Shown here: positions 18,234-27,923 of the stretch, piece after piece
Position numbering within the stretch: position 1 is the first letter of the stretch
How the letters are laid out: every line of letters begins with the position of its first letter
Source of the DNA: Lachnospiraceae bacterium
GTDB lineage: Bacteria; Bacillota; Clostridia; Lachnospirales; Lachnospiraceae
Reading direction: 5' to 3'
DNA length: 64,000 nucleotides
Assembly (NCBI GenBank): GCA_022483465.1
Contig: JAKVNF010000001.1
Location: 806,001-870,000 of the forward strand
The notes under the pieces: model-generated
Seen by the model: only the letters and a program-made list of their open reading frames with translations
What the model was told of the DNA's origin: nothing
Database searches by the model: none
Made by a program: the position numbers and the translations under genes

Positions 18234-18631
18234 GCTTTTCTTTCCCCCCTGCACCAAGAAAAACCGTTTGTGAGCAAAAGGGATTATACCATGCTCCAAC
18301 CGGAATCGAACATGTGCGGCATCTCTTCATAACAATCGGGCAGATGAGGCTGAAAGTGTATTTGCCCCATTGGCTGTGCCCGCAGCAAGTCTCCCCACCG
18401 CCATATCTGTTTGAGCAGTCCCCGCAGTCTGGACCGACTGCCTGCATTTGTTATTGGAAACAGGGAAAATCGTGCCGGTTTTATCTGGGAACTGGCACGG
18501 CCTTTTTTTGCCTGTTACCATAATCCTTGGCGGTGCGGCAGTCCAGGGATGCCGGAAGCACCTTCAGCAGCATGTGCCGCCGCAGATTCGAAGCAGGATC
18601 ACCCGATCGCGTGACAGGAGGAAAACCCACA
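18234..18631. other. Divergent promoter region with a leader
   Basis: About 400 bp between the response regulator (minus) and the GH2 gene (plus). It must hold promoters for both. No consensus promoter could be assigned with confidence. A plus-strand terminator (18471-18509) lies inside it, 120 bp before the GH2 start. Confidence 0.5.
18471..18509 (+). terminator. Terminator or attenuator in the GH2 leader
   Basis: CGTGCC and GGCACG form a stem across ~17 nt, followed by TTTTTTT. No plus-strand gene lies upstream to be terminated, so it may attenuate the GH2 gene. Confidence 0.55.
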
Positions 18632-20458
18632 ATGGCTGAAACCATGAAAGAAGCGTATGCGAGCATTCTGGACGAGGACTTCGACCGCCCCTTCCAGGTC
18701 TCTCCCATCCAGGCATCCACGCTGGTCCGCCCGATGGGGCGGAGCATCATTTCTCTGGACGGAGCGTGGAGCTTTGCGCCGGATGTATTCGACATGTGCT
18801 TTCGCAAGAAAATCTACCGGGAAGTGCACACGGATGACGCCGGGCGGGAGATCCCGACGGACTACGACTTCTCCGGTTGGGAGAAGATCTCCGTTCCCTC
18901 CAGCTGGAACACGGAAAAACCGGAATACACCTATTTCGAGGGAACCGGCATCTACTTCCGGACATTCGATGATCCCCGGACAAAAAAGGGCGGGCGCGTC
19001 CTTCTCTGCTTTGAGGGGGCAAACTGCGAATGCCGGCTGTTCCTTGGCGGAAAATACTTGGGAAGGCATATCGGCGGCTTCTCGCCATTTGTCATCGACA
19101 TCACGGATGAGCTTCGTCCGACCGGAAACCGGCTGATCGCAGCCGTCAACAATGAGCGCAGGATCGGAGGCGTTCCGGACCGGAACTTCGACTGGTGGAA
19201 CTACGGGGGGATCTTCCGCTCCGTCTATCTCCTGCCCCTCCCGGACACCTATCTGCAGAAGATGCACTGCCAGCTTGTCCCAGACGGCACCTTTTCGCAC
19301 CTTCACGCGGACTTTGCCCTGAACCATCCCGATTCTTCCCTCCGCTCGCTCCATTTTTCCATTCCGGAACTGGACGTGGAGAGAGAGGTTCCGATTCAGG
19401 AAGACGGAACCGCATCTTTAGATATCGATGCAAGGCCCCTGCTCTGGAGCCCGGAACACCCCAGGTGCTATCGCATCCTTGCCCGGGCTGGGGAAGATCT
19501 TGTCAGCGATGAAACCGGTTTTTGCGAAATCCGGACAGAGGGGAAGAAGATCCTGCTGAACGGAAAAGAGCTCTTTCTCCGCGGCTGCTGTCACGAGGAG
19601 AGCAGCCGCGGAGGGAGAACCCTCTCCCTTAACGAGCGGGAGGAGATGATGCGCACCGCAAGGGAAATGGGCTGCAACGCCATGCGCCTTGCCCATTATC
19701 CGCACGACGAGGAAACTGCCCGCCTTGCCGACAGGATCGGCATGCTGCTCTGGGAGAAGATCCCGGTCTACTGGGCGCTGCGCTTTGACCAGGAGGAGAC
19801 GCTTGAGAACGCGGAGAATCAGCTTCGCGAGCTGATCGCACGGGATTACAACCATCCCAGTGTCATTCTCTGGAGCATCGGGAACGAGACGCCGGACACG
19901 GATGCGCGCTGCAGGTTTATGTCCCATCTTGCCAGCGTGTGCAGAGAGCAGGATCCCACTCGCCTTGTCACCGCCGCCTGCCTGATCGACACCGACGATA
20001 AACGCGTGAAAGACCGGCTCTCCGAGGTGGTTGACGTTGTCGGGATGAATGAGTACTACGGCTGGTACTACCGGGATTATTCCATTCTGGAGGAGATTCT
20101 TTGCAGGACGCTTCTCGGCCTGCAAAAGCCCCTTGTCATCTCCGAGACCGGCGCTGCAGCCAGGGCCGGAGCGTATGGCGGGGAGGAGGAGCTCTTCACC
20201 GAGAATCACCAGGAGAAGGTCCTGAAAGAACAGATCCGGATTGCGGGGGACCGTGTAAACGGTTTGTTCCCCTGGATTCTCTTCGACTTCCGCTCGGGGC
20301 AGCGGCTCCATCCCCTGCAGGGCGGGTACAACCGGAAGGGGCTTGTGGCAGAGGACCACAGGACCAGAAAGCTCGCCTATGCCGTGGTACAGGATTTTTA
20401 CCTGCGGCGGGCAGAAAACGAGGGCGGATCCTCCTATCAGGATGCAGAAAATTCCTGA
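18632..20458 (+). CDS. Glycoside hydrolase family 2 enzyme (beta-galactosidase/glucuronidase type)
   Basis: Retaining glycosidase of 608 residues without signal peptide, so cytoplasmic. Order: jelly-roll sugar-binding domain (~residues 30-190, with GTGIYFRTF and WWNYGGIFRSVYL), immunoglobulin-like domain (~190-290), TIM barrel (~290-600). The acid/base Glu lies in ILWSIGNETPDTDARC and the nucleophile Glu in PLVISETGAAARAGAYGG. Length and layout resemble beta-glucuronidases, but specificity is uncertain. The start at 18632 follows AGGAGG; the frame is open further upstream. It is divergent from the two-component operon and probably responds to the same substrate. Confidence 0.88.
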   Translation: MAETMKEAYASILDEDFDRPFQVSPIQASTLVRPMGRSIISLDGAWSFAPDVFDMCFRKKIYREVHTDDAGREIPTDYDFSGWEKISVPSSWNTEKPEYTYFEGTGIYFRTFDDPRTKKGGRVLLCFEGANCECRLFLGGKYLGRHIGGFSPFVIDITDELRPTGNRLIAAVNNERRIGGVPDRNFDWWNYGGIFRSVYLLPLPDTYLQKMHCQLVPDGTFSHLHADFALNHPDSSLRSLHFSIPELDVEREVPIQEDGTASLDIDARPLLWSPEHPRCYRILARAGEDLVSDETGFCEIRTEGKKILLNGKELFLRGCCHEESSRGGRTLSLNEREEMMRTAREMGCNAMRLAHYPHDEETARLADRIGMLLWEKIPVYWALRFDQEETLENAENQLRELIARDYNHPSVILWSIGNETPDTDARCRFMSHLASVCREQDPTRLVTAACLIDTDDKRVKDRLSEVVDVVGMNEYYGWYYRDYSILEEILCRTLLGLQKPLVISETGAAARAGAYGGEEELFTENHQEKVLKEQIRIAGDRVNGLFPWILFDFRSGQRLHPLQGGYNRKGLVAEDHRTRKLAYAVVQDFYLRRAENEGGSSYQDAENS

Positions 20459-20488
20459 CCTCCTTCCTAGCTTCTCCCAGACAGACTG

Positions 20489-20520
20489 ACAGCACAGCGG
20501 CACGCCGCTGTGCTGTTTTT
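20489..20520 (+). terminator. Strong intrinsic terminator behind the GH2 gene
   Basis: ACAGCACAGCGGC and GCCGCTGTGCTGT form a near-perfect 13-bp stem followed by a T run, 30 bp after the GH2 stop. Confidence 0.9.
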
Positions 20521-20806
20521 GATTGGGGGGATGAGTCCCGCCCGGTATCCGCAGGACCCGGTTCCGCTTTCCGGTAAGATCCCGCAGAAAGCAGATCCCC
20601 TTCTGCACGCAGGGCCGGAAAGGGCGATGACCGCACGCTCTTCCCTGGGTTTCTTCGGAGCCGCAGTCTCTTCCTTTTGCCTACCCCATGCTGAGGCAGG
20701 ATCTGCGACCCTGCTCCTGTCCCGGTCCTCCATGCTCCGCTCGTTCCGGGGCATGAAGGACCCTCTTTTGCATTTCTCCGGCTTCTTCTGTCTCCTGGCT
20801 GCTGTG
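20521..20806. other. Convergent intergenic region, nothing recognised
   Basis: GC-rich stretch between the two converging GH2 genes. Open frames exist on both strands but without ribosome binding sites or familiar products. A minus-strand terminator for the RG-I operon was not found. Confidence 0.5.
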
Positions 20807-23800
20807 TCAGGGAAGATGTACCGGTGCCTCAAGGACCCCGACTCTTTGAACCGCCGCAAAGTCCCGCCTCTTTTCTGCAGCGTCTCCCATGACGTCCACC
20901 CCCGCACCGGCATGCAGGAGGAGATGGATTTTCACGCCATCTGCGGAGACCGGCCGGAAATAGCAGACATTCTCCCCGCTGTCGGAGACCGCGCTCTGGA
21001 AGAGGACGGACGCCCTTTGCCAGGCGCCGTTCACACGGCAATAGACCTCATAGGAATCCGGAAGGATCCTGTCTGCCCCCTCCTTCGCAGCCGCCGCATC
21101 CGGGAGGAACAAAAGCCGGACGGTGTTGATTCTTCTCTTTTGATCAAAGGAAAGCTCCAGGTAATTTTCCGCCTCCGATGTACTTCCAATGGTACTCCAG
21201 CTCCTCCCGTCCCCGGAGAGAACATTCGCCGCCTCGTCCTGGTTCACACCGGCCGTGATGCTCCTTACCGCGCCGGTTTCAGCAAGCTCTGGCCGCTCAC
21301 CCGGAAACAGAAAGAGGAGCTCCTCCTTCGTGAGCGCGCCCTCCGGCAGGAAGTGACCGGAATGAAGGTAGTGCAGTAGGGCTTGCAGATAGGCATTGAC
21401 CGCAGGGTCCTTGGGATTTTCCGTGCTGCAGGTGGAGATCAGAAGGGCGCCCTCTCCGACCTTTGCCTGCATGAGAAGAGAGAGCTTCTCGTTTCGCTGG
21501 ATGTTGTCAATCGCAGAGAGCAGGACCTCCGCCCCTGTTCCTGTCACCCGCACTGCCCTTGCCCCGTGCAGAAGGCTCCACCACCTGGGGTCCGTTGCGG
21601 CAGAGGTCGGAAAGTCCTTCCAGAGGGCAGCGTCTTTCCGGGGGCAGATGCCCAGTGTCCCGCAGGGATCCGATTTGCTGAACATGATCCAGCACCAGAA
21701 GTCGGAGATGTAGGATACCGGGTAACCCCCGGGGATCGATTCCGGTGTCCGCTCCGGGAGAAAGAGGAGCTTCTCTCCCTTTGCGAGGCGGGAGAACGTC
21801 TCCTCATCGAGTTTTGTCACGATGCTCTCCTGCGGGATCCTTCGCGGCGCCGGATAGACGTACAAGTCGTAGTCCTGCCTGTGGGAGCCCGTCCTGATGC
21901 AGGCCGTGAGGATCTTTGGGATCCCGTCGCCGATTACCGGAAGGATAAAGGAAAAGCGCCCCACCTCCGACACGGCGCCCTGGGGCAGGTCAGCATTCAC
22001 CCACTTCTTCTCAAAAAGGACGGCTCCGCGCGCATCCCGGATCTTAACTTCCACCGGATCCGAAAGATCGGAAGGGCCGAAGTTGTGAACAAGGGCTGCG
22101 AACACTGCGGTCTCCTGCTCCTGATAGCAGTATTTTGAGAAGGAGAGAAGCGGAACCACGTCCGAGAAAAAGCGGTGAAAGACTGCCGGGTCAGAGAACG
22201 CCTTTGGTCTTCCGAAGGCATCCATCATCCCCACAAGGGCTGTTCCCTGCCCCGGAAAATCCTGAAGCCCCAGGAGGGAGATGCCGGCAAGGTTCGGTGT
22301 CCGCATCGCGGCCTCGATCTCCGCGCGGTAGCACCGCTGTGCGAGGATCCCGGAGGAGCGGTGAAAGGTTCTGTCCAGGCCCTCCATCCCGTGCTCCTGA
22401 AGCGTTCTCTGATCGTGCTGAAGGTTCCGCGCTTCCAGGGTCCCTCTGTAGTCTCCGATCTCAGAATAGTCGGGATAGCTCTGAAACTGTCCCACCTCAA
22501 AGCTGACGGCGGGCACCGGGACATCCTCCAGCTCTCTGGTATAGGTGTGATCTTCCCCCGGCCTCTCCGCATTGAGGAACCCGTGATTGCCTGCAAACGC
22601 GCCGCGCCAGATGCTGCCGCCGTTCTGCTGCGCCATCACAAAGTCCGACTCCTTGCTGATGCCGTTTTCCCCGTACCAGGTGTTGGACCCCTCCGCATAG
22701 AGCCTTGTCGGATCGAAAGCGCGCATCTTCCGGCAGAGTGCTCCCATCCGCTCCCGGTTTGCGCTGCGCAGCTCGTTTCCCCACGTCATCGCCACAAAGG
22801 ACGGATGGTTTGCATACGCACGGGCGATGTCCTGCGCTTCCCGGGTGTAGTAGTCGTACGCGCCATCCTCCTCAAACATGTGAAAGGACCAAGCGCAGAG
22901 CTCCGGCTGCAGGTAGATCCCGAGCCGGTCGGCACAGCAAAAGGCTGCTTCCGGCGGGCACCAGGAGTGAAAGCGGACGCAGTTGACCCCATAGGACTGA
23001 TAGGTCAAAAGCAGTCTCTCCCAGCTCTCCTCGTCCATCGGCGCATATCCCGTGAGAGGGAAGACGCAGCAGTTTGCCTCCGAGCGCAGGAACGTGCGCA
23101 GCCCGTTGATGCGAAAGTGGTGATGATCCGGGTCCACGTCAAAGGTTCGAAGGCCGAAGGGCACTTCCTGGATCACGGCATCCGCTCCGCATTCTGTCTC
23201 CACCAGGATCCGCGTCAGATCCGGCGAGAACTCGCTCCAGAGCGGCGTATCAGGATCCAGGGCAAGAACCGCCGTGAGAGATTCCCTCTCCGCTTCCGCC
23301 TCCGCTCTTGCAGGCACCCGCTTTTTTTGCGTTACGCAGGCCGTTACTTCCCCCTGCCCCAGAAAATCCGGCTGCGTGATGCGGACGGTGAGCGCCGCCT
23401 CCCGAAAATCGCAGGCCTTTGGCAGCGCATCAAAGTCGATCTTGACAAGCGCGGTCTTGTCCCTGGCATTCGGGAGCACCCGAATGCAGGAGGGCTGAAA
23501 GAACGGGACCACCCGGATTTCAATCCTGCCCAGGATCCCGTTCCAGTTTGTCTGGGTGTGCTCCGATGCAATGTGGGAGCAGAGGATCGCATCCCGCGGC
23601 GCCCCCCGGTAGGTGTTGTCCACTTCCACCAGGATGTGATTTTCCCCGGGATGGGCGAGGGAGGTGATGTCGTAGCGCTGCTCTGTCGTCAGGGCATCCC
23701 GGGAGCCCGCGAAGCCCCCGTTTACGAAGACACGGGTCGGTCTGGTCCGCTCCATGCAGAACAGGACGCGGCTGCAGCCAAAGTCCGGCAGCACAAACTC

Positions 23801-24007
23801 CCGTTCAAAGACAGCCGTCCCGACAAATTTTTTCTTCTCGCTCAGAAAGAGCAGCTCCTGCCTGCTGTTTTCCTCCCCATAGCCCTGCTCCGTCACCGTG
23901 GAGGGAAGGTGCACGCTCTGGCAGACCTTTTTCTCTCCCTCTGCAGAGAGCAGGGTGAGGTTCCATGCCCCCTCCAGTGGTATCCTGGTTTCTTTTATGT
24001 TCATCAT
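20807..24007 (-). CDS. Large multidomain glycoside hydrolase family 2 protein
   Basis: GH2 enzyme of about 1066 residues. Order: N-terminal jelly roll (IPLEGAWNLTLL ... FEREFVLPD), Ig-like domain, TIM barrel with acid/base Glu in FVAMTWGNELRSANRER and candidate nucleophile Glu in VPAVSFEVGQFQSYPDYSE, then a long beta-rich tail ending in an F5/8-type module (~950-1050: GRSWSTIG ... NYLELSFDQKRRINTVRLLF). No signal peptide is visible, so it is probably intracellular. The start is set at 24007 (second Met group, behind GGAGGGCAGGG); 24028 is possible. It is the last gene of the operon and probably a beta-galactosidase-like enzyme acting on pectic side chains. Confidence 0.8.
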   Translation of the reverse strand: MMNIKETRIPLEGAWNLTLLSAEGEKKVCQSVHLPSTVTEQGYGEENSRQELLFLSEKKKFVGTAVFEREFVLPDFGCSRVLFCMERTRPTRVFVNGGFAGSRDALTTEQRYDITSLAHPGENHILVEVDNTYRGAPRDAILCSHIASEHTQTNWNGILGRIEIRVVPFFQPSCIRVLPNARDKTALVKIDFDALPKACDFREAALTVRITQPDFLGQGEVTACVTQKKRVPARAEAEAERESLTAVLALDPDTPLWSEFSPDLTRILVETECGADAVIQEVPFGLRTFDVDPDHHHFRINGLRTFLRSEANCCVFPLTGYAPMDEESWERLLLTYQSYGVNCVRFHSWCPPEAAFCCADRLGIYLQPELCAWSFHMFEEDGAYDYYTREAQDIARAYANHPSFVAMTWGNELRSANRERMGALCRKMRAFDPTRLYAEGSNTWYGENGISKESDFVMAQQNGGSIWRGAFAGNHGFLNAERPGEDHTYTRELEDVPVPAVSFEVGQFQSYPDYSEIGDYRGTLEARNLQHDQRTLQEHGMEGLDRTFHRSSGILAQRCYRAEIEAAMRTPNLAGISLLGLQDFPGQGTALVGMMDAFGRPKAFSDPAVFHRFFSDVVPLLSFSKYCYQEQETAVFAALVHNFGPSDLSDPVEVKIRDARGAVLFEKKWVNADLPQGAVSEVGRFSFILPVIGDGIPKILTACIRTGSHRQDYDLYVYPAPRRIPQESIVTKLDEETFSRLAKGEKLLFLPERTPESIPGGYPVSYISDFWCWIMFSKSDPCGTLGICPRKDAALWKDFPTSAATDPRWWSLLHGARAVRVTGTGAEVLLSAIDNIQRNEKLSLLMQAKVGEGALLISTCSTENPKDPAVNAYLQALLHYLHSGHFLPEGALTKEELLFLFPGERPELAETGAVRSITAGVNQDEAANVLSGDGRSWSTIGSTSEAENYLELSFDQKRRINTVRLLFLPDAAAAKEGADRILPDSYEVYCRVNGAWQRASVLFQSAVSDSGENVCYFRPVSADGVKIHLLLHAGAGVDVMGDAAEKRRDFAAVQRVGVLEAPVHLP

Positions 24008-24073
24008 CGCTTCCCTGCCCTCCGGCATTTCTCCTGGCTGCCGCGTTCTTTTTGTCTTGGTCCGGAATTCTCC

Positions 24074-24388
24074 TCAGTCCAGGTGGAACACGAGGTGCAG
24101 GTCCCTGCTCACCGGGCTGTTGTCCGGATTGGTCTCCATGATGTCGGCCATGTAGTCCCACCACCTGCGGTTGATGGGATCATCCGCCTGCTCTTTCCAC
24201 TTCTCCTCGTCCTCGATCTCGATGGTGCCGAATAGGGTCAGCGTCTCGGGATCGAGAAAAATGCTGTAGTTCTTTCCCCCGAATCTGTGAATGCTCTCCT
24301 GCATCTCTGGCCACAGGAGGCTGTGACGCCTCTCATACTCCTTCTCCATGCCGGGATGCAGCTTCATCTTAAACCCCTTGATGATCAT
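24074..24388 (-). CDS. rhaM: L-rhamnose mutarotase
   Basis: Protein of 104 residues that interconverts alpha- and beta-L-rhamnose pyranoses. It matches RhaM/YiiL closely in memory: Tyr18 and His22 in KEYERRHSLLWPE, Tyr41 in GGKNYSIFLD, a WW pair in NRRWWDYMADIM, and the C-terminal NPDNSPVSRDLHLVF. These are the residues described for the active site. The start MIIKGF at 24388 was chosen because it follows GGAGGAAG and places the residues at their canonical numbers. It overlaps the esterase gene by 20 bp. Its presence is the strongest single sign that this operon releases L-rhamnose. Confidence 0.95.
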   Translation of the reverse strand: MIIKGFKMKLHPGMEKEYERRHSLLWPEMQESIHRFGGKNYSIFLDPETLTLFGTIEIEDEEKWKEQADDPINRRWWDYMADIMETNPDNSPVSRDLHLVFHLD

Positions 24389-25223
24389 GTTCTTCCTCCT
24401 TACTCCTTCCATCCACGTCAAGCCAGGTGAGCGCAAGCGATAGCCACGCCTGAATCTCCGGGAACGCCACCTCCCCGCTTTCTGTCTTCCCGTTCATCTC
24501 CGCCGTGCCGAGGGAGAGCCCGTGGCCGCCTCGCCGGAACATGTGGAGCTCCGCAGGAACCCCGTTTGCGCGCAGAGAGAGCGCAAGGAGAAGGGAATTC
24601 TCCGCGGGGACATCCCGGTCCCCGTCTGTCGTCCAGATAAAGCAGGGCGGCACGTCCCTTGTCACCTGCTTCTCGAGGCTTACGAGGGACAAAAGCTTCT
24701 CATTTGCGCTGTCCCTGCCGAGCAGGTTTTCGATGCTGCCCCTGTGGGCGAAGGCACCGCTTGTCACGACAGGATAGGCGAGAATCAGGCCGTTTGGGCG
24801 GATCTTCTCTGCAGGCGGAAGGACCCTTCGGAAGTCCTCCCTGTTCCAGAAGACGCCGAGAGAGAGGGCAAGATGGCCTCCCGCAGAGAAGCCGCAGAGG
24901 TAGATCCTCTTGGGATCCACGTGCCAGGCCTCTGCATTCTCCCGGATCAGGGCTGTGCTTTCTGCGAGCTCTGAAAGCGCTGTCGGAAAGACTGCGTCCG
25001 GCGCGCAGCTGTAGCGAAGGACCGCCGCATGGCAGCCCCTTGCAAGAAACGAGAGCGCCACGGGATCCGCCTCGCGGTCCGAGCAGTATGCGTACGCACC
25101 GCCGGGAATCACCAGCACCATGGGCCGGAGGGCATCCCTGTCCATGTCCAGGTTGTCGCGAAGGTAGAGGGTGAGCTTCCCCTCCCCGCCGGGAACCCGG
25201 ACTGTCTTCTCCATCGTCTTCAT
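24369..25223 (-). CDS. Alpha/beta-hydrolase, probable carbohydrate esterase
   Basis: Serine hydrolase of 284 residues, BD-FAE/acetyl-esterase type. Seen: oxyanion segment VLVIPGGAYAYCSDRE, nucleophile elbow YLCGFSAGGHLALSLG (G-x-S-x-G), an Asp in TTDGDRDVPAENS, and the catalytic His in FRRGGHGLSLG. No signal peptide, so it probably removes acetyl groups from imported oligosaccharides. The ATG at 25223 overlaps the GH28 stop (ATGA) and follows AAAGGAGAG. In the RG-I context, removal of acetyl groups from galacturonate residues is the obvious role, but the substrate is inferred. Confidence 0.88.
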   Translation of the reverse strand: MKTMEKTVRVPGGEGKLTLYLRDNLDMDRDALRPMVLVIPGGAYAYCSDREADPVALSFLARGCHAAVLRYSCAPDAVFPTALSELAESTALIRENAEAWHVDPKRIYLCGFSAGGHLALSLGVFWNREDFRRVLPPAEKIRPNGLILAYPVVTSGAFAHRGSIENLLGRDSANEKLLSLVSLEKQVTRDVPPCFIWTTDGDRDVPAENSLLLALSLRANGVPAELHMFRRGGHGLSLGTAEMNGKTESGEVAFPEIQAWLSLALTWLDVDGRSKEEEHDHQGV

Positions 25224-27919
25224 CTTCTCTCCTTTCCGGTGCCGCCAATCCCGGGGCGCAGCTCTGTCCGCACGGGAAGAAAGCACGCGGTTTTGCATTC
25301 TCCATCATCCATCAGGATCTTCAAAAGGACCGGTTCCGCATCCGGCACCGGCTCCTCTGTTTTTACAAGGAAACTGTCCCCCTCCCTCTTTAAGCTGACA
25401 GGAAGTTCCTTCTCTCCCGCAAGAAGGACTGCGCTGCAGGAAAGCTCCCGCCTTTTTGTCGGGACCACGGGGTTGACCTCCGGAAAGGCCGAGGACTCGA
25501 TGTACTCCTCCGGCATCGCCTCCCCTGCGGGGTCGATGATCCGAAACCTCCCGGAGAGCGGCGTTTTCTCTTTCCTCTGCGGCCGCTCTATCCAGAGCGC
25601 ATAGGGCGGAAATACGGTCACGGGAAGCGGCAGCTCCTCCGTCCTTTCCGGATACCGGTAGCCGTTCTCCGGAACCGGAACGGTGCAATACGGAAAGAGG
25701 GCATCCGCGGGCGTCCCGGGGGCGGGGGAGGACACGGTGACGTTCTCCACGGAAAGATCCGACTGCTCCATGGAAAAATCCGTGACGGACTCCTCATGAT
25801 ACGGCGCATCGGGGACCATCTCCTGCCCGGTCCTTCTCCTCCAGGGATCCCGCACGAGAACGACGCGGTTTCTCTCCTCCCCGTTTCGGACGCTGACGCG
25901 ATGGAGTGCTGCGCTTCTGACATCATCGAGGACCACGGCCTTTCGCGTGTCCGGGACAAGGGTCCTGACAGAGAGGTTTTCCACCCTTAGTCCCTCCACA
26001 TGCCTTGCGTAGAGCCCGAAGGCGGGCAGGATCCCCCAGTTGGAGGGCTCCGGATAGACAGCGGACGCCTCCGGGACGTTGTACATGTCAGCCGCCCAGG
26101 CTCTCTTCCCCGGATCGTAGTCCGCCCTCGGAAGAAGCGCCTCGTTCTTTGCAAAGAACGTATTCACCTGCCAGGGAAGAAGCTGTGCCAGCGGCTCTGT
26201 CCCCCGCATGGAAAAGCGGTGCCCGGTGTTCTGCTGGCGCTGCTCTACCGCCATCTTCTCCGTCATGCCGCCCCGGAAGATGAGATCGACGTTCTCGATC
26301 CGGATATCCCGGATTCTCGAGTCGGAGAGGCCGTGCAGAAGGATGGGGTACCTGGGGTCGATGTCCCTTGCCGTCACGTTCCGGATCACGATGTTCCAAG
26401 CCTCGGCCAGGGGCTTTGCGACGCCGTCTGCATAGAGAACGCGTTCCTTCTCCGGGATCCTGCTCTTGGGATCAGGCTCATAGCAGCGCGTTTCCTCCTT
26501 CCATCTTCTGAGGCAGGTCTCTCCGTCCCGTTTTTCAAAGTTCTCCGGATTTTCCAGACACGGCGCATCCGGATCCGGGATGGAGATTTTCGTTCTCCCG
26601 TCCGTCGAGACCAGGAAGCTGCGATTCACCGCTGCCTTCCAGCGGACGGCGGGGTATTTCGGGTACGCTTCTGTATTCGGGATGCACCACTGCCTGTCCG
26701 AGAGGCGGATGTCCCTGTCATGGGAGAGCGCGCTGTCTTTGTGATAGCCTGTGACCGGGAACCGCCCCCTGTCGCCGACGCGGATGAAGATGGGCGCACT
26801 TGAGACACCGTCCATGACAAGGTTCTCCGCCAGGATGTCGTGCATCTTCGCGCAGTCGACACTCTCCAGGCACAGGCCCCGCGAGCGAAGAAACCGGATA
26901 TTCCGGATGATCACGGTGTCGAGCCCGCAGGAGCCCTCCGTCCCGAACTTGACTCGCCCCGTCGGGCCGCAGCGGTCCAGTGCGATCTGCCTGTCGGTGG
27001 AGAAGCTCCCGTCAAAGACAGAGCCCGCGTCAAACCCGGAGACCGTGCAGTCCTCCAGGATGAGGTTCCGCTCCGGGATCCACGCGCCCGCCCCGAAGCT
27101 TGCCTTCATGCAGAGGGCATCGTCATTCGGGGAGTTGAACCAGCTCTCCCTCACCGTCACATCCTGGCAGCTGTCGATGTCAAACGCATCCCTGGCGGTG
27201 TCAAGGACGACGCGCTCTGCAAGCACGTTCCGGCAGCCCGTAAGGAGAAAGGCAAAGTGTCCCCCGATGAGGACGCCAAAGTCCGCAAGATGAATGTCCC
27301 GGCAGCGGACAAGAGCAACGCCCTTGTTCCCAAACCAGGTGCCGCAGTGCCCGGGCCTTTCCCGGTCCCTTCCGGGGGCGGGATCACTCGTTCGCAGGAT
27401 GTACTCGGTCGGCCCCGCATGCCCCTCCTCGTGGAGGCTGCTCCCGTCAAGAAAGCTCTCCAGGGATCCCTCTCCGGTGATCCCGACATCCTCCAGGTCG
27501 TGGCCGTAGATCAGGCTGTTGGCAAAGTACGAGTGGCCCCCGTCCTGGGGACCCGCCATCGGGTTTGCCTCCGGGGCAAGAACGTTTCCGTTCTCGCCGT
27601 GCCCCCTTGTTCCTCTCGTGAGGGAGGCATCCGGCCTTGCTGCGCGAAGGACCGCGTTCTTCTCAAGGTGAAGCGTCACGTGGCTTGCAAGCACAATCGT
27701 GTAGACGGGATAGCTCCCCTCGGGGATGACGACCGTACCGCCCTCCGGAAAGGCTGCCGCCTTCCGGATCGCGAGGTTGATCGCAAAGGTGTTGTTGATG
27801 GGGCGCCCCTGTTTTGTGAGCCCAAAGGAAGCGGCACGGAAGATGTGCTTTCCGTGCCGCGCTTCCATGGAGGCCGTATCCAGATCTGCGCCGGTTGCAT
27901 AGTGGAATGGCTGTCTCAT
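25220..27919 (-). CDS. GH28 family pectinase-like protein
   Basis: Parallel beta-helix protein of 899 residues, much longer than usual GH28 enzymes (~450). The N-terminal half shows the pectin-lyase-fold entry (FGLTKQGRPINNTFAINLAI, GGTVVIPEGSYPVYTI) and the catalytic region (DSCQDVTVRESWFNSPNDDA: DIDS and NDD aspartates). The other half is another beta-rich stretch interleaved with insertions and a C-terminal domain. No signal peptide is seen, consistent with a cytoplasmic enzyme on oligosaccharides. Upstream is the GH112 gene (4-bp gap), downstream the esterase (4-bp overlap). Activity is likely an exo-type or rhamnogalacturonan-directed galacturonosidase; this is inference. Confidence 0.82.
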   Translation of the reverse strand: MRQPFHYATGADLDTASMEARHGKHIFRAASFGLTKQGRPINNTFAINLAIRKAAAFPEGGTVVIPEGSYPVYTIVLASHVTLHLEKNAVLRAARPDASLTRGTRGHGENGNVLAPEANPMAGPQDGGHSYFANSLIYGHDLEDVGITGEGSLESFLDGSSLHEEGHAGPTEYILRTSDPAPGRDRERPGHCGTWFGNKGVALVRCRDIHLADFGVLIGGHFAFLLTGCRNVLAERVVLDTARDAFDIDSCQDVTVRESWFNSPNDDALCMKASFGAGAWIPERNLILEDCTVSGFDAGSVFDGSFSTDRQIALDRCGPTGRVKFGTEGSCGLDTVIIRNIRFLRSRGLCLESVDCAKMHDILAENLVMDGVSSAPIFIRVGDRGRFPVTGYHKDSALSHDRDIRLSDRQWCIPNTEAYPKYPAVRWKAAVNRSFLVSTDGRTKISIPDPDAPCLENPENFEKRDGETCLRRWKEETRCYEPDPKSRIPEKERVLYADGVAKPLAEAWNIVIRNVTARDIDPRYPILLHGLSDSRIRDIRIENVDLIFRGGMTEKMAVEQRQQNTGHRFSMRGTEPLAQLLPWQVNTFFAKNEALLPRADYDPGKRAWAADMYNVPEASAVYPEPSNWGILPAFGLYARHVEGLRVENLSVRTLVPDTRKAVVLDDVRSAALHRVSVRNGEERNRVVLVRDPWRRRTGQEMVPDAPYHEESVTDFSMEQSDLSVENVTVSSPAPGTPADALFPYCTVPVPENGYRYPERTEELPLPVTVFPPYALWIERPQRKEKTPLSGRFRIIDPAGEAMPEEYIESSAFPEVNPVVPTKRRELSCSAVLLAGEKELPVSLKREGDSFLVKTEEPVPDAEPVLLKILMDDGECKTACFLPVRTELRPGIGGTGKERR

Positions 27920-27923
27920 ATCC

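Noticed and set aside
18093-18523. Short plus-strand frames in the response-regulator promoter region
   Set aside because: Antisense to the regulator or without ribosome binding site; no similarity recognised.
20510-21379. 289-codon plus-strand frame antisense to the large GH2 gene
   Set aside because: Lies mostly opposite a well-supported GH2 reading frame; low-complexity Arg/Pro/Ser-rich translation typical of a shadow.
22175-24235. 686-codon plus-strand frame opposite the large GH2 gene
   Set aside because: Long only because of high GC and codon bias of the minus-strand gene; no start site or domain.
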